Origin: Xanthomonas sp. CFBP 8443
GTDB lineage: Bacteria > Pseudomonadota > Gammaproteobacteria > Xanthomonadales > Xanthomonadaceae
DNA: 64,000 nt
Direction: 5' to 3'
NCBI RefSeq assembly: GCF_025666195.1
Contig: NZ_CP102592.1
Location: forward strand, 62,001-126,000
This document shows, one piece after another, positions 1 to 5,722 of the stretch. How positions within the stretch are numbered: the first letter of the stretch is position 1; each line of letters begins with the position of its first letter. The notes under the pieces were generated by a model. It saw nothing but the letters and a program-made list of their open reading frames with translations. It made no database searches and had not been told where the DNA came from. Position numbers and translations under genes: made by a program.

Positions 1-40
1 CCCCGAGAGTTACTACTACGATGTCCTCATTAGTGGCTAA
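1..40 (+). CDS. C-terminal tail of the preceding integron cassette gene (partial)
   Basis: An open frame runs from the left edge (first full codon at base 2) to a TAA at 38-40 and encodes a tail ending in YYYDVLISG. It stops 8 bases before an attC site, which is where a cassette gene normally ends. The product cannot be identified from 12 residues. Confidence 0.35.
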   Translation, partial: PESYYYDVLISG

Positions 41-47
41 GCAGTAG

Positions 48-107
48 CTTCTAACGATCGTCCAAGAAGACGCCGCTTCGCGTTACGACTTAACTCAGGT
101 GTTAGGC
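48..107 (+). other. attC site 1 of chromosomal integron
   Basis: The outer boxes are CTAACG on the left (51-56) and GTTAGGC on the right (101-107). Between them, CCAAG...GACGCCG is followed by CTTCG and then by CGACTTAACTCAGG. Layout and length match the site at 364-423, and the orientation puts the integrase to the left of the window. The inner stem is imperfect. Confidence 0.8.
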
Positions 108-134
108 CGCTTTTTCAAAATCACTGGAGTCTTT

Positions 135-368
135 ATGGATTTGAATGCACAAGTTATTGCGGCAGTTGCTCAGCGGAAAGAACGACCCAAAGGTATCCGC
201 TTCAGCGTCGCAGCCTTCCGAGAACTAGAGAGCGCGGGACACATCACTAGGGCAGATGGGGGGCCGCTTGGCCTAGGCTGGTTCCCAAACGTGCCGTGGT
301 TCGACAAGAACATATATGCATGGTGCGATCCGTCGTTTGGGGGAACCTTCGAGCTGCCCGCGGCCTAA
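135..368 (+). CDS. Integron cassette protein, 77 residues, unknown function
   Basis: This gene fills the cassette between two attC sites. The ATG at 135 is chosen over an upstream start at 99, because 99 lies inside the attC site. The product is a soluble-looking 77-residue protein with no signal peptide or membrane segment. It has a basic RKERPKG stretch near residue 15 and a tryptophan/proline-rich centre (GWFPNVPWFDK). I recognise no family. Its stop codon overlaps the beginning of the next attC, as is usual for compact cassettes. Transcription is probably from an upstream promoter outside the window. Confidence 0.6.
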   Translation: MDLNAQVIAAVAQRKERPKGIRFSVAAFRELESAGHITRADGGPLGLGWFPNVPWFDKNIYAWCDPSFGGTFELPAA

Positions 369-423
369 CAATTCGTCCAAGCCGACGCCGTTTCGCGGCG
401 CGGCTTAATTCAGGCATTAGGGC
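364..423 (+). other. attC site 2 of chromosomal integron
   Basis: The left box is CCTAACAATTCG and the right box is GCATTAGGGC. The arms CAAGCCG and CGGCTTA, and inside them CGCCG and CGGCG, make a clear imperfect palindrome around a small TTTCG loop. This is the best-preserved attC in the window and serves as the reference for the others. The right box has ATTAGG where the consensus is GTTAGG. Confidence 0.88.
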
Positions 424-431
424 ATCTGCAC

Positions 432-1259
432 ATGGCACAGAACTTCTTCGATCGACTTCGCAGCTACTACCTAAAAGTAGCCGAGGTGCTTCGCGGTGAA
501 GCCGATGCGGCATCAGTATTCGCGAATACAACAGATATTGGAATGTCCCGCGAGTTGGCCTATGCAGAGTTTCTGAAACAGCACGCGCCATCGAAATGCA
601 ACGTATTATTGGGTGGTTTCCTATTCGATGATGATGGCGCCGAATCCAAGCAACTCGACATCATCATTACTACCGACACCGCCCCCCGTTTTAATTTCCA
701 CAACAAGGATGGCTCCGGAAAATCCTTTTCGCCGGTTGAAGGTACGCTCGGCGTTGTGTCAGTCAAGTCAACGCTAAACCGCGCCGAACTTTTTGATGCG
801 CTTGGCGGCATCGCTTCCATCCCACCGACGAGAGCGTTGGATGGACGAGTAAATGTTCTTCTAAAAATCAAGAACTATGACGATTGGCCGGTGAAAATCG
901 TGTACGCCTCAAAGGGTATTGCGCCGGAGACTTTACTCGCGCACATAAACGAATACTACGGCACGCATCCTGAGATTCCACTGAGCAGGCGCCCGAACTT
1001 CGTTCACGTCGCAGGTTCCTGTCTCATCGTCCGTGCACAGGAAGGCATGACTCTGCATGATCGCAGAACCGGTGCAGCCGAGCCTATCGCTCTTGGCACA
1101 TACCATCTTTTGACGACTGACTCAGATCTACAAGCAATTGTTTGGACGCTCAATCAACTTCAACAGAACGCAAGCGCGTCTACGCACATACTCCTTTCGT
1201 ATGATTCTCTCATCAACAAAGTTAGCGGACTGCACTCGGTGACGCCGATAGCCGACTAA
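432..1259 (+). CDS. DUF6602 domain protein in an integron cassette
   Basis: This is a 275-residue cytoplasmic protein that is the only gene in its cassette. Residues 59-113 carry the pattern of the DUF6602 family: a glycine-rich GGFLFDDDG, then SKQLDIIIT (Asp76) and VEGTLGVVSVKS (Lys112). The pattern resembles the D...ExK core of restriction-endonuclease-like folds. Here the residue before VK is Ser110 where a Glu would be expected, so a nuclease activity may be lost. The role of the family is not established, and a link to DNA processing or defence is only inference. The ATG at 432 lies 9 bases after the attC boundary, so the cassette has essentially no leader. Confidence 0.75.
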   Translation: MAQNFFDRLRSYYLKVAEVLRGEADAASVFANTTDIGMSRELAYAEFLKQHAPSKCNVLLGGFLFDDDGAESKQLDIIITTDTAPRFNFHNKDGSGKSFSPVEGTLGVVSVKSTLNRAELFDALGGIASIPPTRALDGRVNVLLKIKNYDDWPVKIVYASKGIAPETLLAHINEYYGTHPEIPLSRRPNFVHVAGSCLIVRAQEGMTLHDRRTGAAEPIALGTYHLLTTDSDLQAIVWTLNQLQQNASASTHILLSYDSLINKVSGLHSVTPIAD

Positions 1260-1314
1260 ATCATTCAACTGGACCTGCGCAAGGAGCCGCACAGGCCAGT
1301 TCAAACGTTAGGCA
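1255..1314 (+). other. attC site 3 of a different sequence subfamily
   Basis: The right box is ACGTTAGGC (GTTAGGC at 1307-1313). A strong imperfect stem is formed by TTCAACTGGaCCTG and CAGGcCAGTTCAA around AAGGAGCC. The left box (GACTAAATC) is degenerate. The stem sequence is unrelated to sites 1 and 2, as expected if this cassette came from another source. Confidence 0.7.
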
Positions 1315-1495
1315 AAAAAATAGGGATCGGAGTGCACTTCCCCGCGGCCCGCACTCTAAAAAATTCACTCTGACCTCAGTTCTCCCTTTTGGGAGTACCC
1401 CGTAGGTTTCGAGGGTCACAGCAATACCCATTTTCCCAGTGAAGTCACTTTAGTCATGGACATTATCTATGGCTTGGTGCACGATCCTGACTTAC
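1315..1495 (+). other. Gene-less integron cassette body with a diverged GGGGTCAGAGTGCAC repeat
   Basis: About 180 bases lie between two attC sites and hold no convincing coding frame. Bases 1322-1382 are a diverged copy of the inverted repeat seen intact at 3784-3841 (GGATCGGAGTGCAC on the left, CACTCTGACCTC on the right). It is either a cassette that lost its gene or a non-coding cassette. Confidence 0.45.
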
Positions 1496-1602
1496 GGGTC
1501 TAACAATTCGTTTACGCCGAGACAGCTTCGCTGCCTCGGGGGCGTCTTAGACTGTGCCATCACCGCGGCCACAAATCGGTCCGGCTTAACCATGCGTTAT
1601 GC
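1496..1602 (+). other. attC site 4, long form
   Basis: The left box is GTCTAACAATTCG and the right box is GCGTTATGC (1594-1602). The site is about 105 bases, longer than its neighbours. An internal hairpin GAGACAGC-TTCG-CTGCCTC is followed by an extension before the right arm GGCTTAACCATGC. The left and right sequences match site 2 well, and the middle does not. Confidence 0.65.
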
Positions 1603-1618
1603 ATCACAGGGGGGCATC

Positions 1619-2380
1619 ATGGATCGTCGAGCTCTAAAAATTCCTTTCACGACTGAGAATACGCCCGATTGGTCGTGTCCGCGTTGCGATAAGGGTCTAC
1701 TCCGATTCGTGGAAGGAAAGTTCCACGCCGAGGAACGCAAAGGCTCAAAAGAAGCGAGGAGCCACGAGGCGTGGGACCCGGACTGGATCGAGTACGTGTA
1801 CTCCGGCATTCTGCAATGCGGCAATGGCAACTGTGGCGAGTTCGTTGCTAACTCTGGCACCGGTGGTGTTGATATCGATGTAGAGATTGACGAGTCCGGT
1901 GAGCCGGAACAAACCTGGGCAGACTTTTTCCGTCCGAAGTATTTTGAGCCGCCATTGCGTCTTATAGATATTCCCAAAGAATGCCCTGATTCCGTCTCTT
2001 CACCGCTGCAGGAGTCATTTCGCTTGTTCTTCAGCAGCCCCGCTGCTGCATCCAACAACGTTCGTGTTGCTCTGGAAGCTTTGTTGACAGAGTTGGGTGT
2101 GAAGCGTTTCAACACTCGTTCCGGAAGGAGGATATTTCTCAACTTACATTCTCGCATCAGCCTCCTTCCACCTAAACACTCGGATCTTGGAGAGCTGTTG
2201 CTTGCCATTAAATGGCTCGGGAATGCTGGAAGTCATGCAGACAGCATTGTTACGATCGATGATGTGATGGACGCATATGAGCTAATAGATCACGTGCTGC
2301 AGGAGCTCTACATGCAGAAGGCCAAGAAAGCTAAGGCCCTTGCGAAGATGATCAACAAGAAGAAGGGGCCTAAAGGGTGA
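1619..2380 (+). CDS. DUF4145 domain protein with N-terminal zinc ribbon, integron cassette
   Basis: This is a 253-residue cytoplasmic protein. The ATG at 1619 follows an AGGGGGG ribosome-binding run, and the frame stays open further upstream only by running through the attC site. A four-cysteine zinc ribbon (C20-P-R-C23 ... C67 ... C72) precedes the DUF4145 region at about residues 130-235, which contains the typical LLLAIKWLGNAGSH segment. The C-terminus is lysine-rich. DUF4145 domains often occur in or beside restriction and other defence proteins, but what this one does is unknown. It is the last clear gene of the cassette array. Confidence 0.75.
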   Translation: MDRRALKIPFTTENTPDWSCPRCDKGLLRFVEGKFHAEERKGSKEARSHEAWDPDWIEYVYSGILQCGNGNCGEFVANSGTGGVDIDVEIDESGEPEQTWADFFRPKYFEPPLRLIDIPKECPDSVSSPLQESFRLFFSSPAAASNNVRVALEALLTELGVKRFNTRSGRRIFLNLHSRISLLPPKHSDLGELLLAIKWLGNAGSHADSIVTIDDVMDAYELIDHVLQELYMQKAKKAKALAKMINKKKGPKG

Positions 2381-2382
2381 CG

Positions 2383-2439
2383 CATAACAATTCGCGCAAG
2401 CTGACACCGCTTAGCTATATGGCTTAAATCAAGCGTTAC
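2383..2439 (+). other. attC site 5, distal end of the recognisable cassette array
   Basis: The left box is CATAACAATTCGCG and the right box is GCGTTAC (2433-2439). Arms CAAGC and GGCTTAA flank a degenerate centre. The right box has drifted from GTTAGGC. Bases 2440-2628 beyond it hold no gene, only a partial GGGGTCAGATT repeat at 2513-2523, so the clear array ends here. Confidence 0.7.
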
Positions 2440-2628
2440 TTTCCTAGACACACATCGGATTACAACGGATGCAGGCTACACATCTTGATGCTTGGCTAGT
2501 CGTTGCGGATAATGGGGTCAGATTAAATTAGACACTTGCTACTAAGTCGCTTTTTGGGGCTTGACATGCCATTCAATGAGTAGCAATCTCTAAGTCAAGG
2601 AGCGTAGAAACTCCTCAGACAGCGGTAC

Positions 2629-2656
2629 CCACCTCCGACAAACCGGTGGTTTTTTT
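2629..2656 (+). terminator. Rho-independent terminator
   Basis: CCACC (2629-2633) pairs with GGTGG (2645-2649) and is followed at once by seven T residues. It ends whatever transcript crosses 2440-2628 and isolates the symE leader that follows. Confidence 0.6.
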
Positions 2657-2689
2657 GTGCCAGATGCTCAGGTGCAATCCGATGCGATG

Positions 2690-2820
2690 CCTGCGTCGGG
2701 AGGGCGGCTAATACAACACCCTTCGGGGAAATACGCCCGCCGTCTGTCTGCGGTTTCTAACCTCCCGACATCCCATCGCCGGTCGGCGGCGGGTTTCTGG
2801 CCGTCAAGGAGGGCTTCGCC
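2690..2820 (+). promoter_or_regulatory. Structured leader of symE, candidate antisense-RNA region
   Basis: A long hairpin is closed by GTCGGGAGG (2695-2703) and CCTCCCGAC (2761-2769), with an inner pair GGGCGG/CCGCC and the loop ACCCTTCGGGG. A second GC-rich segment (GCCGGTCGGCGGCGGG) and an AAGGAGG ribosome-binding site follow just before the symE ATG. SymE-type toxins are controlled by an antisense RNA over the 5' leader. This structure fits such control, but no antisense promoter was identified with confidence. Confidence 0.5.
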
Positions 2821-3171
2821 ATGCATCCACCGTCATCCCGTCCCGCTCCCGCGCGCAAGCGTGCCACGCGCAAGGCAACCTGCTGCCCGAATTGGACCAT
2901 CGTCGATTCCGAGCTCATTCCCATGCTGACGCCCGAACAGATCGCCGCGGCCGACGCCGCCGATCTCGCCCGCCAGCAACGCGCGCCGCGCCGCACGCGC
3001 CCGCCGCAGCACTGCACCGTCGGCTGCGGCCATGCCGCCAACGGCAAGCGCATGCCCGCGTTGCGCCTGGCCGGCCGCTGGATGGAGGAACTGGGCTTCG
3101 CCATCGGCAAGAAGCTGCACGTGCGCGTGCGCGACGGCGAACTGGTGGTAAGCCTGACCACCGAGGATTGA
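2821..3171 (+). CDS. symE: SymE-like type I toxin
   Basis: The protein has 116 residues. Residues 78-112 (MPALRLAGRWMEELGFAIG, then KKLHVRVRDGELVVSL) match the SymE toxin domain, an AbrB-like beta fold in which the GRW-EE-GF-IG pattern is characteristic. The first 77 residues are a basic, low-complexity extension with cysteines (CC at 21-22; CTVGC at 65-69). SymE of E. coli is an SOS-associated protein that degrades RNA or binds nucleic acid when over-expressed. Here the gene is preceded by a structured leader with an AAGGAGG ribosome-binding site. A truncated second copy lies at about 5.4 kb. Confidence 0.82.
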   Translation: MHPPSSRPAPARKRATRKATCCPNWTIVDSELIPMLTPEQIAAADAADLARQQRAPRRTRPPQHCTVGCGHAANGKRMPALRLAGRWMEELGFAIGKKLHVRVRDGELVVSLTTED

Positions 3172-3326
3172 ATCGGTCCGCTTCCTGCAACCGACTTGCC
3201 TGAATACTATCGAAGGTGCCTTCACCTTGATCCTGGCCGACCTACCGATGACGAATGGGACGATCCGCTCATCCACCCGATCAGACACCGCCTTTGAACC
3301 CCTTGGCCCATCGAGGTTTGTACTGC

Positions 3327-3770
3327 ATGAAAACAGCAACCAGGATACTCGTCCTCTGCCTTGCCCTTCTTGTGAACGGGCAAGCATTGGCATATGAAAG
3401 CACCGCTCAGGTCATCAAAGGTCAAGCGCCCAAGGGAATTACCAATGCGTTCTATGGATGCATTGAAAAAGCAGAATCAGACAACATCGCGCTTGCCACA
3501 TGCCAATCTGCGGAGAAAAAGAGACAAGATGCGCGATTGAATGCTGCGTACAAGTCGCTCCTCAGCAAGCTGCGTGACACGTCCAAGGACAACCTGGTTC
3601 ACGCCGAGCGCGCCTGGCTCGAGCTCCACGGCACCAGCGAGGCCTTTGAGTCGTCGCTTTATGGCAGCGAAAGCGTGAGCAGCTTTCAAGTCATGCAGAA
3701 CGAAATTTTCCGCCTCTGCGAACGTGCCAACACGCTCGAAGGATATCTGTCTGTCGCAGACGATCGGTAG
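3327..3770 (+). CDS. LprI/DUF1311-family secreted protein, possible lysozyme inhibitor
   Basis: The start at 3327 gives a 147-residue protein with a clear signal peptide (MKTATRILVLCLALLVNGQ, cleaved after ALA). An earlier in-frame start at 3255 would bury the signal and is rejected. The mature part shows the DUF1311 pattern: C-IEK, later AT-CQ, then LN-AYK-LL and W---(R/L)-C, with three conserved cysteines positioned for disulfides. LprI-type proteins are periplasmic, and some inhibit lysozyme. Here the role is inferred from family only. A hairpin repeat follows the stop. Confidence 0.75.
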   Translation: MKTATRILVLCLALLVNGQALAYESTAQVIKGQAPKGITNAFYGCIEKAESDNIALATCQSAEKKRQDARLNAAYKSLLSKLRDTSKDNLVHAERAWLELHGTSEAFESSLYGSESVSSFQVMQNEIFRLCERANTLEGYLSVADDR

Positions 3771-3783
3771 CCACACCAAGCCA

Positions 3784-3841
3784 CAGGGTCAGAGTGCACT
3801 TTCTATCCGTCCGAAACCCTAAACAGTGCACTCTGACCCTG
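3784..3841. repeat. GGGTCAGAGTGCACT inverted repeat
   Basis: CAGGGTCAGAGTGCACT (3784-3800) and its exact reverse complement (3825-3841) flank a 24-base loop. Diverged copies occur at about 1322-1382, 2513-2523, 4317-4332, 7925-7988 and 10443-10465, all within the first 11 kb. It is an interspersed palindromic repeat and may also end transcription after the upstream gene. Confidence 0.8.
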
Positions 3842-3891
3842 GTTCTTGATTCAAAAGATGCTTGCCGCATCCACTATCTTCGAGGGTTGAA

Positions 3892-4209
3892 ATGCCAAGG
3901 TTCTACTCCAATGAATTCCCTCGGTTTTCGCATGACAAAGTGACTCTAGAGCCCAAAGAGCTACCTGGCCTTGAGCTTCCCGCATCGACGCTGGGCGAAT
4001 TTTTGGCAGGCATAGAAGCTGCATCGGGAATCCGTATTGTTCCACACGATCCGCCGAAGTACTTCCGCTATTACCCCAAGGGCTCCGCGGATTTCTATCT
4101 AGTAGATGTGCACGTAGACCGTGGCGGCCTTGAGATCTGCCCCAAACAGGATCTCAGCTTCCTGCTTGAAGATGGAGACGCGGTAGAGGCAGGCTTGTTG
4201 GCTTGCTAG
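3892..4209 (+). CDS. Hypothetical protein, 105 residues
   Basis: The ATG at 3892 is preceded by GAGGGTTGA and is preferred to a TTG 30 bases upstream. The product is soluble, with an acidic C-terminal half (LEDGDAVEAG) and a proline/tyrosine segment (HDPPKYFRYYP) at about residues 54-64. No signal peptide, membrane segment or family is recognised. It sits alone between two copies of the GGGTCAGAGTGCAC repeat. Confidence 0.5.
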   Translation: MPRFYSNEFPRFSHDKVTLEPKELPGLELPASTLGEFLAGIEAASGIRIVPHDPPKYFRYYPKGSADFYLVDVHVDRGGLEICPKQDLSFLLEDGDAVEAGLLAC

Positions 4210-4316
4210 CGTTAAACAAGTATCAGGCCAGGATGTGAGCATTTCAGATCTTCAAATATTTTCGGAAATTTCTGACGAACTTGTGCTTCCTTTAGCGCAG
4301 GCATTGGCAAAGGATG

Positions 4317-4332
4317 GGGTCAGAGTGCACTC
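4317..4332 (+). repeat. Half copy of the GGGGTCAGAGTGCACT repeat
   Basis: GGGGTCAGAGTGCACT is intact, but no right arm follows before the converging gene ends at 4348. Bases 4210-4316 hold no recognisable feature. Confidence 0.7.
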
Positions 4333-4347
4333 CTAGTTGCAAACGAG

Positions 4348-4776
4348 CTACGGCGCAGCGGCCTTGACGTCATACACGACCACGCGCTGCCACAGGTGCT
4401 CGCAATCGGCGACGAACTGCTTGTGAATGGGATGGACCTGATAAGCGTTCTGTCCGGCGACATCGTCAAAGAACAGGAGTTCCGAGACGCTGTAGCTGCC
4501 ATCGACGACGCCGCGCTGCTCGGTATCGGCCGGCACGCCGATGTGGATGCCTCGCACGGTGTCGATGCCGGCCAACGTGCGCAAACCGGCGAGCAGCTTG
4601 GCAAGATCCTCCTTGGAATTCGGATGCTTCAGCCAGAAGAACACGTGGTGCACGACCGGCGGGAACAATGCGTTGTCGGCGGGCATGGACGTAGCCGCGC
4701 GGGAGCCGGTGGCAACCACGCCGGCAGCCAAAGCGGTGGCGGCAACGATGAGATCTCGGCGCGTGCGATCGGTCAT
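4348..4776 (-). CDS. Dabb-domain (stress-responsive alpha/beta barrel) protein with Tat signal
   Basis: The protein has 142 residues. The chosen start gives [19 protein letters not shown], a twin-arginine signal (TRRDLI), and has a GGAAGGG ribosome-binding site; an ATG 21 bases upstream is possible. The mature part begins with [10 protein letters not shown] and contains [17 protein letters not shown] and HPIHKQFV, the pattern of the Dabb ferredoxin-like dimeric domain. Such domains occur in stress proteins and small cyclases. Export of the folded protein by Tat is predicted, and tatABC is present at about 38 kb. Function is not known. It faces the plus-strand genes convergently. Confidence 0.75.
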   Translation of the reverse strand: MTDRTRRDLIVAATALAAGVVATGSRAATSMPADNALFPPVVHHVFFWLKHPNSKEDLAKLLAGLRTLAGIDTVRGIHIGVPADTEQRGVVDGSYSVSELLFFDDVAGQNAYQVHPIHKQFVADCEHLWQRVVVYDVKAAAP

Positions 4777-4865
4777 GATCCAGGCCCTTCCGTTCATGGT
4801 CTGCGAGACTGAGAGTATAGGACGGTATCGTCGTCACCGACCGGCTAGCACCCAGGCATATCGTT

Positions 4866-4911
4866 GATTGACGGGTGTCAGCGACTCGGCGAGGATCGTC
4901 CTATGCCGTGG
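4866..4911 (+). promoter_or_regulatory. Shared promoter module, copy 1
   Basis: TTGACG (4868-4873), a 17-base spacer and GAGGAT (4891-4896) form a sigma70-like promoter. The same block recurs at 8037-8080 and 14424-14470, with conserved spacer bases (CTCGG) and a conserved CGT after the -10. The next ATG is 91 bases downstream of the -10. Confidence 0.55.
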
Positions 4912-4987
4912 GGAAGCGGCCAGTCTTCGCTGCGCAACTGCACAAGTCGGAAGTGCCTCACCACGCCTGGACCAGCTAGAGACACTC

Positions 4988-5137
4988 ATGGAAAACCCGT
5001 ATCAAGCCCCGCGGCACAACGGCACCGATCAGGCGCGAACGGCACGCGGCAAGCTGCACGATGTCGTCTGCGTGCTCATTGCGTTGTTCTGCATCCTGCA
5101 GTTCGTCGGCGTGTGGACCCTGGTGCTCCGTTCGTGA
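4988..5137 (+). CDS. Small membrane protein beginning MENPYQAP, possibly the N-terminal part of a frameshifted gene
   Basis: The product has 49 residues: a short soluble head (MENPYQAPRHNG) and one membrane helix at about residues 25-46 (VVCVLIALFCILQFVGVWTL). Xanthomonad membrane proteins often begin with an (M)(D/E)NPYQAP head followed by several helices, so this may be the first quarter of a four-helix protein. Its stop overlaps a GTG start of the next frame by four bases (GTGA at 5134-5137), which also allows translational coupling of two genes. Confidence 0.5.
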   Translation: MENPYQAPRHNGTDQARTARGKLHDVVCVLIALFCILQFVGVWTLVLRS

Positions 5138-5403
5138 AGGACCATGGGCTTGATGAAATGCCCTTGCTTCTCCTGGCACAGAAGACGGCGTTGCCGTTCA
5201 CCTTGGCGCTGGGCGGTGTGTTTCTGGTCTTCGGGCGCAGGCTCGCGGCGATCTTCTTCGCCGCCTACCTGGTCCAGTACGCGGTTGCGTTCGGCGCCAA
5301 CGGCAAGTTCAACGTGTTGACAGTCGCACTGGCGATGGCATTCCTGGCGTACGCACTTTGGCTGTGGAAAGTGGGACTTCTGCGCGGCTGGCCTGGCAAA
5401 TAG
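5134..5403 (+). CDS. Small multi-helix membrane protein, coupled to or frameshifted from the previous gene
   Basis: From the overlapping GTG at 5134 the frame encodes 89 residues with about three membrane helices (ALPFTLALGGVFLVF, LAAIFFAAYLVQYAVAF, VLTVALAMAFLAYALWLW). An internal ATG at 5158 is an alternative start. Together with the previous frame it would make a protein of about 137 residues. Without homologues I cannot tell a natural overlap from a frameshift. The gene ends exactly where the symE remnant begins. Confidence 0.45.
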   Translation: MKDHGLDEMPLLLLAQKTALPFTLALGGVFLVFGRRLAAIFFAAYLVQYAVAFGANGKFNVLTVALAMAFLAYALWLWKVGLLRGWPGK

Positions 5404-5523
5404 GCAAGCCGCACCCGCTGTCCGGCCGCTGGTTGGAAGAACTGGACTTCGCCATCGGCCAGACGCTGCACGTGCGCGTACGCGATGACGAGCTGGTGGA
5501 TGAGCGTGGCCAAAGAGGACTGA
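5403..5523 (+). pseudogene. symE remnant (C-terminal domain only)
   Basis: The frame reads HPLSGRWLEELDFAIGQ then TLHVRVRDDELVDERG, clearly homologous to residues 82-112 of the intact SymE at 2821-3171. The N-terminal extension, the start codon and the structured leader are missing. The frame continues into unrelated sequence to 5729. It is a truncated second copy fused to the end of a membrane-protein gene. Confidence 0.75.
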
Positions 5524-5621
5524 AGCGGACACTGCGCACCGCTGCAATTCGCTTGGCGGCTCGCGTGTCTCCCGTTTTCGTCCAGCCAGTTGATGGAAGC
5601 GCGAGGAGTAGGTGCCAAACG

Positions 5622-5645
5622 TGCAATTGCGACGCATTCTCATGT
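5622..5645 (+). promoter_or_regulatory. Fur-box-like site upstream of the TonB-dependent receptor
   Basis: TGCAATTGCGACGCATTCTCAT resembles Fur boxes found before proteobacterial siderophore receptors: the ATTCTCAT right half is strong, while the left half (GCAATTGCGA) is imperfect. It lies about 80-100 bases before the receptor start. Confidence 0.55.
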
Positions 5646-5722
5646 AAGATCCCGCTCCGAAACACACATCGGGGCTGGGCGCGACGCCCGCCCATGCCGG
5701 GCTTCGCCCCAGGGGACGTCAC

